In this document: piece after piece, positions 1 to 8,501 of the stretch
Numbering within the stretch: position 1 is the stretch's first letter
How the letters are laid out: each line of letters begins with the position of its first letter
NCBI RefSeq assembly: GCF_001565895.1
Contig: NZ_LSNE01000005.1
Coordinates: 470,015-534,014 of the forward strand
Length of the DNA: 64,000 nucleotides
DNA from: Paraglaciecola hydrolytica
Lineage (GTDB): Bacteria > Pseudomonadota > Gammaproteobacteria > Enterobacterales > Alteromonadaceae
Direction: 5' to 3'
Translations under genes and position numbers: made by a program
The notes under the pieces: generated by a model
What the model was told of the DNA's origin: nothing
Databases searched by the model: none
What the model saw: the letters and a program-made list of their open reading frames with translations, nothing else

Positions 1-2
1 AA

Positions 3-59
3 TACATCACAGGGTTACCATTAAACCCAATGCTATTGAGTGTAAAAATATGCCTTTAG
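3..59 (+). other. Possible C-terminal tail of an upstream gene
   Basis: An open frame enters from the left edge and ends at TAG 57-59, giving a short tail with a G-L-P-L-N-P-M stretch. Some TonB-dependent receptors end with a similar NP-containing strand, but 18 residues are too few to decide. It may be non-coding chance. Confidence 0.2.
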
Positions 60-103
60 GTAAGATTGCTTGTTAAATCTATGCACAGACTTTCTATATT
101 TAA

Positions 104-151
104 TTGACAAGTTCAAGGGCTGAATGTTAGCTTTTTATGCTACCGGTGGCA
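104..151 (+). promoter_or_regulatory. LacI-type operator and promoter element before the GH105 gene
   Basis: A near-perfect palindrome, TGCTACCGGTGGCA, lies at 138-151. A consensus -35 TTGACA is at 104-109, so the palindrome would overlap the start of transcription; no strong -10 hexamer is visible. The same palindrome recurs before three other pectin transcription units in this window, which argues for a shared repressor site. Confidence 0.75.
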
Positions 152-281
152 TTAGGTTGGCGGTTTATTGATCGCAGACAATGTTACATAATTTACTTTT
201 TACTACGCTGGTTGGATATTGATGCATGAAGCCAATAGCCAAATATAAAAGTGTTAGTCGCTTATTTTGGAGTTTTCTTAG

Positions 282-2807
282 ATGAATCATTTCAATGTTA
301 AAACAACCAGTGTTTTATTGTTAAGCACTTGCTTCGGTTTAGCGGGGTGCGGTCAGGCTAAAGACCCTCGGCTTGAAGATAATGCCAAAAGCAATCCAGA
401 TAAGACTGTTGTCGCGCAACTTGAATTAAGCAATCCTTCTCAGTTTAGCCGTTTGCAACAAGCTGTTTATGTAAGTTATTACGACTTAGGTTTAGCACAG
501 GATGCTATTCCTCAACTTGAGGTTGTTGCTCAAGGCAAAACGATCCCGTCACAAAACATCGATAATGATTTTGATGGAAAAAATGATGGACTGCTATTTT
601 TAAGTGACTTTACTGAAGGTCAAAATCAGTCGTATAAAATTTTACAGTCTGATAAAGCACCTTCGTTAAATGGCGTTAAATTAACTCAAGCAGAGATTTC
701 ATTAAAGGAAGGTGGAAGCTGGGTTGCGCATAGCAAACTACCTGATACGGCGTTTCAAGAATATGTTGGTGGGCAATTTAAAAACGTAAACTCTATCAGT
801 CCTCCAAAGCATTATACCGACCATTCCAACTGGATCCGCTACGAAGGTCCTGGCATAGAATCTGATAAGGTGGGCTATCGCATATATTTGGACTGGCGTA
901 ATGGCTTCGATATTTTTGGCAAGTTGGTAGACAAACCTGTCTTGCAGAACGTTGGCTTAGATGGTTATGAGTCTTACCATCATAAAGAAGCTTGGGGTAT
1001 GGATATCTTAAAAGTAGGTAGCTCGTTAGGCGCCGGCGGTTTTGGTTTGTGGCACAACAATGCTCTGTCTTTAGTAGACAAAACAGATGGTTTAACTGCC
1101 ACTATTAATGAAAATGGCGATCTCCGCTCATCCTTTACTATTGATTATAAAGGCTGGGAAAGCACTGTTGGCAAACAAGATTTTAGCGCGCATTTTTCTA
1201 TGCAAGGTGGCAGCCGTTTAGTTAAAGTCAACTTGGATCTAAGCAAAGCCCTTGATGCTATGGCTATTGGTGTCGTCAAACATCCCGATACGACGTTTAT
1301 TAAAGGTAACATCGATATTACCGGTAAAGCCTATTCCTATATTGCAAGCTGGGGAAAGCAGAGTTTAGATGGCGAGAACTTGGGTATGGCGGTGTTTTTT
1401 CGCCAAGAATATCTACAAGATATTACCGAGGATGATAAAAACTACCTTGCTGTCGTTAACCCACTGGGACGTCCTACCGCTGAAAAACCACATGCACAAG
1501 AGTTAGAGTATTATTTTGCCGCTGTTTGGCAGCCTGAAAGTGGTATCGATTCTGCGGAAGATTTTGAGGTTTATCTTAAACAAGAAGCTGAAAAACTCAC
1601 CATCAAACCAAGGTTGAGATTAACAACAACAGCATCCACCAAACTACAAGAGCAAACCTTGGCTGCAAATGTAGCCTTAGACTGGAGTGTCAGGTTAGCT
1701 GATGCTGAACTACATAGAAAAACCTTAAGTTATGCCCATGATGGTTGGGACGTTAACCGCCAGCGCAAACCTAAATTTGAATATGACATCGTAGGTCTTT
1801 ATCCACAAAGTTACGATGAATTGGCTAAAGCCACTGGTAATAAAAGTTACAGCGATGTGTTGTATAAAGTAACGTCAACCTTTATTCAAGATGATGGTGG
1901 TATACAAGCATATTCATTTGATAGTTACAATATTGATAGTGTAGCGCCGGGCATGGCTTTACTTAGACTCTATCAACAAACGGGTGAAGATAAATATCGC
2001 AAAGCCGCTGACATATTACGTGAGCAACTCGCTTCTCAACCTAAAACCAGTGAAGGTGCCTTTTGGCACAAGAAAAAGTACACAGGTCAATTATGGCTTG
2101 ATGGTGTGTATATGGGCATGCCTTTTTTAGCTGAATATTCAGCCATGTTTGAAGAGGGTCATAGTTTTGATGAAGTCATTAATGAATTTAGATTAACCCG
2201 TAAATATTTACGCGATGCTGATACCGGGCTTTATTACCACGCCTGGGATGAAAATAAACAACAGGTCTGGGCTAACAAAGACACGGGTTTATCTGGCATA
2301 TTCTGGGGGCGGGGAGTTGGCTGGCTTTCAATGGCTTTAGTCGATACTTTAGATTTTATTCCTGAGCAAAATACCGAACAACGCAAAGTATTGCTCGATA
2401 TGATCACGGAACTAGCGGTGAGCTTAGTCAAGTTTCAAGACCAGCAAACTCATACTTGGTGGCAGGTTATGGATAAACCAGAGGCTATTGGTAATTACCG
2501 TGAATCCTCAGCGTCTGCCATGTTTACTTACTTTTTTGCAAAAGCAGTTAATAAAGGTTATCTCGATGAGAGTTATCGTGCAGTAGCACTAGAAGCCTAT
2601 CAAGGTTTGATTAATGAATTTACCTTAGTACATGCAGATGGTAGCGTGAGCATGACCAATCAGTGTTATGTGGCGGGTTTAGGCTTTGGGCGTGATGGTA
2701 GTTATCAATACTATATGTCCGAACCCGTTTGGACTAATGACATCAAAGGTAATTTTGCCTTTATATTAAGTGGTATTCAAATTGCTGAATTACTTAAGCC
2801 TCTATGA
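282..2807 (+). CDS. DUF4861 + GH105 unsaturated rhamnogalacturonyl/galacturonyl hydrolase, lipoprotein
   Basis: Predicted outer or periplasmic lipoprotein of 841 residues. The signal peptide ends in the lipobox L-A-G-C (Cys23). Residues about 40-440 look like the DUF4861 domain often fused to pectin enzymes. Residues about 460-840 match the (alpha/alpha)6 barrel of GH88/GH105, with the characteristic WLDGVYMGMPFLAEY and GRGVGWLSMAL segments; GH105 members remove the unsaturated uronate from the non-reducing end of lyase products. The double-domain size is about twice a simple GH105 such as YteR. It starts a two-gene unit with the VOC gene 20 bases downstream and carries the shared palindromic operator 131 bases upstream. 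Family assignment is firm; the exact substrate (homogalacturonan or rhamnogalacturonan fragments) is inferred. Confidence 0.88.
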   Translation: MNHFNVKTTSVLLLSTCFGLAGCGQAKDPRLEDNAKSNPDKTVVAQLELSNPSQFSRLQQAVYVSYYDLGLAQDAIPQLEVVAQGKTIPSQNIDNDFDGKNDGLLFLSDFTEGQNQSYKILQSDKAPSLNGVKLTQAEISLKEGGSWVAHSKLPDTAFQEYVGGQFKNVNSISPPKHYTDHSNWIRYEGPGIESDKVGYRIYLDWRNGFDIFGKLVDKPVLQNVGLDGYESYHHKEAWGMDILKVGSSLGAGGFGLWHNNALSLVDKTDGLTATINENGDLRSSFTIDYKGWESTVGKQDFSAHFSMQGGSRLVKVNLDLSKALDAMAIGVVKHPDTTFIKGNIDITGKAYSYIASWGKQSLDGENLGMAVFFRQEYLQDITEDDKNYLAVVNPLGRPTAEKPHAQELEYYFAAVWQPESGIDSAEDFEVYLKQEAEKLTIKPRLRLTTTASTKLQEQTLAANVALDWSVRLADAELHRKTLSYAHDGWDVNRQRKPKFEYDIVGLYPQSYDELAKATGNKSYSDVLYKVTSTFIQDDGGIQAYSFDSYNIDSVAPGMALLRLYQQTGEDKYRKAADILREQLASQPKTSEGAFWHKKKYTGQLWLDGVYMGMPFLAEYSAMFEEGHSFDEVINEFRLTRKYLRDADTGLYYHAWDENKQQVWANKDTGLSGIFWGRGVGWLSMALVDTLDFIPEQNTEQRKVLLDMITELAVSLVKFQDQQTHTWWQVMDKPEAIGNYRESSASAMFTYFFAKAVNKGYLDESYRAVALEAYQGLINEFTLVHADGSVSMTNQCYVAGLGFGRDGSYQYYMSEPVWTNDIKGNFAFILSGIQIAELLKPL

Positions 2808-2827
2808 CTTAAGGGAATGGACTGTAT

Positions 2828-3211
2828 ATGAGAATTGAACATTTTGCGTTTAACGTTAAAGACCCTATCGCCATCGCTGATTGGTACTGTGAGCACTTAG
2901 GTTTTAGCGTAAAACATAAATTTGATCGTGCGCCACATACACATTTCTTGGCAGACGAAACAGACAAGGTGATGATCGAAATTTATTGTAATCCGGCCGA
3001 TCAAGTTCCTGATTATGCCAATATGGATCCACTTATCGTGCATCTGGCCTTTGTTTCTGTGGATCCTGAGGCCGATGCGGCAAGATTAGTATCAGCAGGT
3101 GCGCGTGTTGTTGACGACGTTAAGTTAAAAGATGGCTCTCATCTAAAAATGCTTAAAGACCCCTGGGGTTTTTCAATTCAACTGTGTAAACGCGGCACAC
3201 CAATGGTGTGA
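2828..3211 (+). CDS. VOC-family (glyoxalase-fold) metalloprotein
   Basis: A 127-residue cytoplasmic protein with the paired beta-alpha-beta-beta-beta fold of the vicinal oxygen chelate family. The expected metal ligands can be placed at His5 (EHFAF), Glu51 (MIEIY), His72 (VHLAF) and Gln118 (SIQLC). It lies 20 bases after the GH105 gene with no terminator between them, so it is probably co-transcribed and controlled by the same operator. The family includes glyoxalase I, dioxygenases and isomerases, so the reaction cannot be read from sequence. Its place between a GH105 and kduD/kduI suggests work on unsaturated uronate or a by-product; this is inference. Confidence 0.8.
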   Translation: MRIEHFAFNVKDPIAIADWYCEHLGFSVKHKFDRAPHTHFLADETDKVMIEIYCNPADQVPDYANMDPLIVHLAFVSVDPEADAARLVSAGARVVDDVKLKDGSHLKMLKDPWGFSIQLCKRGTPMV

Positions 3212-3299
3212 GTCTGACAAGAATGTCCAGTTCAGATCTTATACTATTTGATGGAACATAATGTTATGTCTAGTTTCTTCGCAGGTTTATCGCTGTATT

Positions 3300-3704
3300 T
3301 TGTGTTGTATCTGTTAATGGCTGGGGTCTTTGTAGAGCAAACAGTAATAATAAAAGCTTTGGTTTAAATTCACTAGGTGTACAAAGCGGCCAATTTATAA
3401 AAGTCACTAATCTTGCTAGCGAGGTTGCTTACCAAGGAGATGTTTATCTTCATGATAATCAAGTACTTAATCTTATGGGTAAATCCACGCCACCCAGTCA
3501 AGGTTGCATCACTAATCTGACTGCCCCCTGTTTGGCCTACAGGCTTCAAATCATTTTCGTGCTTCCCAAGTTGAGGTAAAGCTATTAAATAAAGTGGGTG
3601 CCAAGCCATGGCAAAGAGATCCTATAGCTCAGCGTATTGTTGATTCTGTATTAAATAGAACAGGGAGGCAAATCGATAGTTGGTTAACATTTTTTGAACT
3701 TTAG
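3300..3704 (+). pseudogene. Remnant of a PL1 pectate lyase (C-terminal part)
   Basis: Two plus-strand frames carry consecutive pieces of a lyase C-terminus. The first, up to about 3580, reads through VYLHDNQVLN. The second, after a frameshift near 3530-3545, reads VGAKPWQRDPIAQRIVDSVL followed by NRTGRQIDS and stops at 3702-3704. The 'VGA-x-RD-x-x-x-RI...G-x-IDS' pattern is the usual end of PL1 pectate lyases and is echoed at the end of the intact PL1 gene in this window at about 18600-18740. No intact start or beta-helix core remains. It sits between the GH105/VOC and kduD units, so a lyase was probably lost here. Confidence 0.65.
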
Positions 3705-3811
3705 TTTTTTATCTCACCATTCCAACTTAAGTTTTAAGCATCAAACTATTTACCATTTTAGCTTTACATGTTGCGGTTCTACTTAAAATACACCTCATAG
3801 TTAGAAAATAG

Positions 3812-3840
3812 TTGACAATTTGCCACCGGTGGCAAAGAAT
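3812..3840 (+). promoter_or_regulatory. Promoter with embedded LacI-type operator, kduD operon
   Basis: TTGACA at 3812-3817 and AAGAAT at 3835-3840 are separated by 17 bases. The perfect palindrome TGCCACCGGTGGCA (3821-3834) fills the spacer, a classic position for repression by blocking RNA polymerase. The site is about 190 bases before kduD. Confidence 0.78.
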
Positions 3841-4029
3841 CCCTATCTATTGTAAGTATATTGTTAACTTGATGTGGTTTGTAAGTTGCCCTAATAATTT
3901 GATGATGTTCTAAAAATCATGCAATATTCATATCTGGAACATTGTGTTGTTATATGAACTAAAGTTCTCGTCAATCATTTTGCGTTAGGGTCATACTAGA
4001 AGCTCATAATTAACTTAAGGTAAAAACTA

Positions 4030-4794
4030 ATGAATTTGTCGGCGTTTTCTTTAGAACATAAATGGGCATTGGTAACTGGTGCTAGTCGTGGTTTAGGCCA
4101 AGCCATTGCCATTGGTTTGGCAGAGGCAGGAGCGAATGTAATTTGTGCCAGTTCACGTGCTAATGGTTGTGATGAAACTTTAGCGGCAATTATCAGCAAA
4201 GGGGTGAAAGGCTTCGCATTGGCGGCAGACTTATCCAATGAAGATGCTGTGCGTCAATTGGCTGCTGAGGCCCGCTCAATATCCGGTGGCATTAACATCT
4301 TAGTTAATAATGGTGGAACCATATTTCGTCAACCAGCTGTTGAGTATTCTATGCCAGAATGGCGCAGAGTATTACAAGTCAATTTAGATTCCGCGTTTCT
4401 GTTGAGCCAAGAAGTTGGCAAGGACATGATTGCCAATAAAAGCGGCAAAATTATTAACATCGCGTCTATGTTGTCTTTCAGCGGTGGCATGACAGTCCCT
4501 GCGTATACCGCCAGTAAACATGCCATTGCTGGTGTGACTAAAGCCTTAGCCAATGAATGGGCGCAGTTTAATATTCAAGTTAACGCCATCGCTCCGGGTT
4601 ATTTCAAAACAGATAACACCGCGGCCTTACAAAGCAATGAAGTACGCAATAAAGAAATTACCCAACGTATTCCAGCAGGATACTGGGGCGAACCTGAGCA
4701 TTTGCAAGGGGCAGCAGTATTTTTAGCCGGTAAAGCCAGCGATTATGTTAATGGCCACATTCTGGCCGTTGATGGCGGCTGGTTAGCAAGATAA
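4030..4794 (+). CDS. kduD: 2-dehydro-3-deoxy-D-gluconate 5-dehydrogenase KduD
   Basis: Short-chain dehydrogenase of 254 residues, the normal KduD length. The Rossmann motif TGASRGLG is at residues 16-23, and the catalytic set is Ser146, Tyr159 and Lys163 (Y-T-A-S-K). KduD reduces 3-deoxy-D-glycero-2,5-hexodiulosonate to 2-keto-3-deoxygluconate in the cytoplasm, the last step for unsaturated galacturonate. The assignment rests on family likeness plus the immediate neighbour kduI, 13 bases downstream. First gene of the kduD-kduI-TRAP-IclR unit with an operator in its promoter. Confidence 0.92.
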   Translation: MNLSAFSLEHKWALVTGASRGLGQAIAIGLAEAGANVICASSRANGCDETLAAIISKGVKGFALAADLSNEDAVRQLAAEARSISGGINILVNNGGTIFRQPAVEYSMPEWRRVLQVNLDSAFLLSQEVGKDMIANKSGKIINIASMLSFSGGMTVPAYTASKHAIAGVTKALANEWAQFNIQVNAIAPGYFKTDNTAALQSNEVRNKEITQRIPAGYWGEPEHLQGAAVFLAGKASDYVNGHILAVDGGWLAR

Positions 4795-4807
4795 GGACTA
4801 GGTATAG

Positions 4808-5650
4808 ATGACTACTGAATACGAAGTGCGTTATGCCATCGGGCAACGCGAAGCAAAAGGCTACGATACTCAAGCGCTTAGACGGGAGTTTTTAGTCGAA
4901 AACTGTATGCAAAACGACAAGATTTATTGGGTATACAGCCACTATGAACGTTTTATGGTGGGGGGCGCCGTGCCCGTTACTCAATCGTTAAAATTAGAAA
5001 CCATTGACGCGCTTAAATCTGCCGAGTTTTTAGCTCGTCGAGAACTCGGTATTATTAACGTGGGTGGCGAAGGCACGGTTACCGTTGGTGAGCAGTCTTT
5101 TACCTTGGCTAAAGAGGAGGCACTGTACATTGGCCAAACTACAGAGTCTGTGACTTTCAACTCGACAGATAAGAGTAACCCTGCTCGTTTCTACTTAAAT
5201 TCTGCGCCAGCACATCACGCGTTCCCGCATAAAAAAATCGGGAAAACTGACGCTAATGTCTTACATATGGGCAGTCAGGCCACCTCCAATGAGCGTGATA
5301 TCAATCAATTATTGATCAATACCGTCGTGCAAACGTGCCAGTTGCAAATGGGTTTAACCCGTTTAGCGCAGGGCAGTGTATGGAATACCATGCCTGCTCA
5401 TCAGCACGACAGGCGTAACGAAGTGTATTTCTATTTTGATATCGCCTCTCCCCAAGCGGTTTGCCATTTTATGGGGGAGCCTACAGAAACTCGTCATCTA
5501 TGGGTGACAAATGAAAGTGCAGTACTCTCTCCACCTTGGTCAATTCATTGTGGTGTAGGTACGGGTAATTATGCCTTTATCTGGGGCATGGCCGGCGAAA
5601 ACCTTGATTATGATGATATGGATAAATATCAGCCTAACCAATTGCGTTAA
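4808..5650 (+). CDS. kduI: 5-dehydro-4-deoxy-D-glucuronate isomerase KduI
   Basis: Cupin-fold isomerase of 280 residues, typical of KduI. The metal site can be read in the TMPAHQHDRRNEVYFYFD segment as His198, His200 and Glu205, with His247 further on (SIHCGVG). The protein opens with EVRYAIGQREAKGYDTQ, close to known KduI N-termini. It converts 5-keto-4-deoxyuronate, the open-chain form of the unsaturated monomer, into 3-deoxy-D-glycero-2,5-hexodiulosonate, the substrate of KduD encoded just before it. Confidence 0.95.
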   Translation: MTTEYEVRYAIGQREAKGYDTQALRREFLVENCMQNDKIYWVYSHYERFMVGGAVPVTQSLKLETIDALKSAEFLARRELGIINVGGEGTVTVGEQSFTLAKEEALYIGQTTESVTFNSTDKSNPARFYLNSAPAHHAFPHKKIGKTDANVLHMGSQATSNERDINQLLINTVVQTCQLQMGLTRLAQGSVWNTMPAHQHDRRNEVYFYFDIASPQAVCHFMGEPTETRHLWVTNESAVLSPPWSIHCGVGTGNYAFIWGMAGENLDYDDMDKYQPNQLR

Positions 5651-5674
5651 TAACTGATAACTGGAGATAGACTT

Positions 5675-6691
5675 ATGAAGTACTTCAGGCTTGGCGGCAG
5701 ACGTTCATTATTTGGATTGAGCTCGCTAGTTGGAATAACCACAGTGGTAGGAATGGTACTGACCTTAAGTGCCTGTAGCAAAACGAACGATACCGTTATT
5801 TTGCGCTTAGGCCATTCTTTAGATACCCAACATACGGTGCATAAAGCCATGGTGCATTTAGGGGAGCGCCTTGATTTTTATTCCAACGGAAGTATGCAAG
5901 TTCTTATCTATCCCAGTAGTCAGTTAGGCTCGGAACGACAAATGGTTGAACTGCTGCAGATTGGCAGTTTGGCCATGACCAAAGTATCGGCCAGTCCGCT
6001 AGAAGGATTTGTGCCTGAAATGCAGTTATTCAGTATCCCTTATGTATTTCGTGACAGAGACCATTTTTGGAAAGTCCTTAACAGCGATTTAGGTAAAGCA
6101 TTGTTAAAAGGTACTGAAAATGTGCGTCTAAAAGGATTGGGGTATTACGATGCGGGTAGCCGCAGTTTTTACACGACTAATGCACCGGTTCATTCACCGG
6201 CTGATTTACAAGGTAAAAAGATCCGCGTGCTTAACAGCCCAACCGCTGTGCGTACTGTTAAAGCATTAGGTGGCGCTGCCACGCCAGTGTCTTGGGGCGA
6301 GTTATATACTGCATTGCAACAAGGCGTAGTAGATGGGGCTGAAAACAATCCACCTAGTTATTACCTGTCTCGTCACTATGAAATATCCCGATATTACACC
6401 TTAGATGAACATACCTCGGTACCCGATGTGATGTTAGCTAGTTTAAAAGTGTGGGATTCACTCACAGCACAACAACAAAATTGGCTGAGTATGGCCATGG
6501 CAGACTCAGTTGAGTATCAAAAGACATTGTGGCAACAAGCCTCTGATGAAGCCTTAGCTGCGGTAAAAGAAGCCGGTGTTGAGGTTATTTATCCTGACAA
6601 ACAGTTGTTCCGCGACGCCGTCAAAGAATTCCATCAGTCTTTTGCTGGGACTGAAGTAGGCAAAATCATGCAACAAATTGATCAAATGTAG
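5675..6691 (+). CDS. TRAP transporter substrate-binding protein (DctP family), lipoprotein
   Basis: A 338-residue periplasmic binding protein anchored as a lipoprotein: a long hydrophobic signal ends in L-S-A-C before KTND. The body has DctP features, including LRLGHSLDTQHTVHKAM near the N-terminus, the GKKIRVLNSPTAVRTVKALGG segment with the arginine that usually binds the substrate carboxylate, and GVVDGAENNPPSYYLSRHYE. It is followed 8 bases later by the DctQ gene and then DctM. Within a pectin unit between kduI and an IclR regulator, the likely cargo is galacturonate or unsaturated uronate (inferred). Confidence 0.9.
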   Translation: MKYFRLGGRRSLFGLSSLVGITTVVGMVLTLSACSKTNDTVILRLGHSLDTQHTVHKAMVHLGERLDFYSNGSMQVLIYPSSQLGSERQMVELLQIGSLAMTKVSASPLEGFVPEMQLFSIPYVFRDRDHFWKVLNSDLGKALLKGTENVRLKGLGYYDAGSRSFYTTNAPVHSPADLQGKKIRVLNSPTAVRTVKALGGAATPVSWGELYTALQQGVVDGAENNPPSYYLSRHYEISRYYTLDEHTSVPDVMLASLKVWDSLTAQQQNWLSMAMADSVEYQKTLWQQASDEALAAVKEAGVEVIYPDKQLFRDAVKEFHQSFAGTEVGKIMQQIDQM

Positions 6692-6699
6692 GCACACCA

Positions 6700-7203
6700 A
6701 TGAATTCACTTATTAAGTATTTAGATAAAACACTGGCCTTAGCCCTAATGACGGTGATGGCTTGCATTCTGTTATGTGTCAGTTGGCAGGTCATCTCTCG
6801 TTACATGTTAAAAGATCCTAGCTCAGTGACAGAAGAGCTAGCCCGTTTTTTACTGATTTGGGTCGGTATGTTAGGAGCGGTTTATGCCTATCGTACTAAT
6901 AGCCATCTAGGTTTGAATATCGTATTAGATAAAATGTCAGCAAATACTAAAAAAGCTACGCTGGTATTAATTCAACTTTTGGTGATTGTATTTTCCGCTT
7001 TGGTGCTGGTTTTTGGTGGTTATGAGTTAGTAGATTTAACCCTAGAGCTCAAACAGATATCCGCAGCCCTTAGCATTAATATGGGCATTGTTTATATGGT
7101 CTTACCCATTTCTGGGGGCTTACTCATTCTTTATTCGCTGGTTAATCTGAGTGAAATATTCAATGGAAAATTGATTGAAAGTGCGACACAGGAGTCAGTG
7201 TAA
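6700..7203 (+). CDS. TRAP transporter small permease (DctQ family)
   Basis: A 167-residue inner-membrane protein with four predicted helices, the standard DctQ size. The segment SVTEELARFLLIWVGMLGA is typical of the family between helices one and two. Its stop TAA overlaps the next start (TAATG at 7201-7205), so translation with the large subunit is coupled. Forms the membrane complex of a secondary, sodium- or proton-driven uptake system with the DctP and DctM proteins encoded on each side. Confidence 0.9.
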   Translation: MNSLIKYLDKTLALALMTVMACILLCVSWQVISRYMLKDPSSVTEELARFLLIWVGMLGAVYAYRTNSHLGLNIVLDKMSANTKKATLVLIQLLVIVFSALVLVFGGYELVDLTLELKQISAALSINMGIVYMVLPISGGLLILYSLVNLSEIFNGKLIESATQESV

Positions 7204-8498
7204 TGGGCATGACAGCTTTTGTATTACTGTTAGTATTTTTTATCCTGTTGATTTTAAGTGTACCTATCTCTTTTAGCATCGGTATCGCCACTTTAGTCAC
7301 CATGTTAATGAGCATGGACTTGACCCCAGCGGTCACCACTATTGCTCAGCGCATGGCGGGCGGTTTAGACAGTTTTGCCTTGTTAGCCATTCCATTTTTT
7401 GTCTTGTCTGGCCTTATTATGGGGCAAGGAGGCATTGCTAAACGGCTTATTGAATTTGCGATGGCACTCATTGGAGCTCTTCCCGGTGGACTCGCCTTGG
7501 TTAACGTGGTTTCTTGTATGTTGTTTGGTGCCATTTCGGGCTCTGCCGTAGCCGCCACCTCGGCCATCGGTAGTTTTATGTTACCCGAGATGAAAAAGCA
7601 GGGTTATGATCCTAATTTTTCTGCTGCGGTAACCGCGGCCGCCGCCACCACAGGCATGTTAATTCCGCCCAGTAACATTTTGATTATCTATGCTATCGCC
7701 AGTGGCGGTGTTTCAATTGCCGCTTTATTTATGGCGGGCTATTTGCCTGGCATTATGGTCGGTCTGGCGCTAATGGTCGTGTGCATGATTTACGCAAAGC
7801 GTAAAGGTTATCCTACCGGCGCCAGATTACCCTTAAGAGTGGTGGCTAAATGCTGTCTTGCTGCTATCCCTAGTTTGTTTCTTATATTTTTGGTCATTGG
7901 TGGCATCATCGGCGGTATTTTTACTGCCACCGAAGCAGGTGCTATCGCGGTATTTTATTCGATGTTTTTATCCATGGGCGTCTATCGCGAAGTTAAAATG
8001 AGCGAGTTTCCTGCTTTGTTGTTAAAATCCGCTGAAACCACCGCCATCGTATTGTTGTTAATTGGTTCTTCCACTGCAATGTCGTGGTTACTATCATTTG
8101 AAAATATTCCCCAAACCTTCAGTGACTTTTTATTGGCCTTGAGTGACAACCCCATCATTATTTTATTGTTGATCAATATTGTATTAATTGTGGTAGGCGC
8201 ATTTTTGGATATGACACCGGCAGTATTAATATTTACTCCTATATTTTTGCCTGTTGCTATGGCGCTTGGTATGTCGCCTTTACAGTTTGGTATCATGATG
8301 GTATTAAATCTGTCGATTGGTTTGTGCTCTCCGCCCGTGGGAGCAGTCCTCTTTGTGACCTGCGCTATTGCTAAAACCAAACTGGAGAATATTATCAAAC
8401 CACTCATTCCCTTATATTTCGCCATGTTTGTCGTATTGATGTTGGTGACTTATGTACCTTGGGTAAGTGAAGCTTTCCCTCGTTGGTTAGGATTATAA
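7203..8498 (+). CDS. TRAP transporter large permease (DctM family)
   Basis: A 431-residue polytopic membrane protein, usual DctM length, with about a dozen hydrophobic helices. Family hallmarks include PISFSIGIATL near the start, AISGSAVAATSAIGSFMLPEM, the TGMLIPPSNILIIYA loop and NLSIGLCSPPVGAVLF near the end. It forms the transport channel with DctQ, with which it overlaps by one base, and works with the DctP-type lipoprotein. Probable uronate importer (from context). Confidence 0.92.
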   Translation: MGMTAFVLLLVFFILLILSVPISFSIGIATLVTMLMSMDLTPAVTTIAQRMAGGLDSFALLAIPFFVLSGLIMGQGGIAKRLIEFAMALIGALPGGLALVNVVSCMLFGAISGSAVAATSAIGSFMLPEMKKQGYDPNFSAAVTAAAATTGMLIPPSNILIIYAIASGGVSIAALFMAGYLPGIMVGLALMVVCMIYAKRKGYPTGARLPLRVVAKCCLAAIPSLFLIFLVIGGIIGGIFTATEAGAIAVFYSMFLSMGVYREVKMSEFPALLLKSAETTAIVLLLIGSSTAMSWLLSFENIPQTFSDFLLALSDNPIIILLLINIVLIVVGAFLDMTPAVLIFTPIFLPVAMALGMSPLQFGIMMVLNLSIGLCSPPVGAVLFVTCAIAKTKLENIIKPLIPLYFAMFVVLMLVTYVPWVSEAFPRWLGL

Positions 8499-8501
8499 TT
8501 T

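Noticed and set aside
3373-3609. Minus-strand open frame of 78 codons over the lyase remnant
   Set aside because: The plus strand shows lyase-like residues there; the minus frame has no recognisable start signal or family and is a shadow.
4281-4296. CCGGTGGCA half-site inside kduD, and a similar CCGGTGG near 11677 in the GH28 gene
   Set aside because: These lack the second arm and are explained by Gly-Gly codons.
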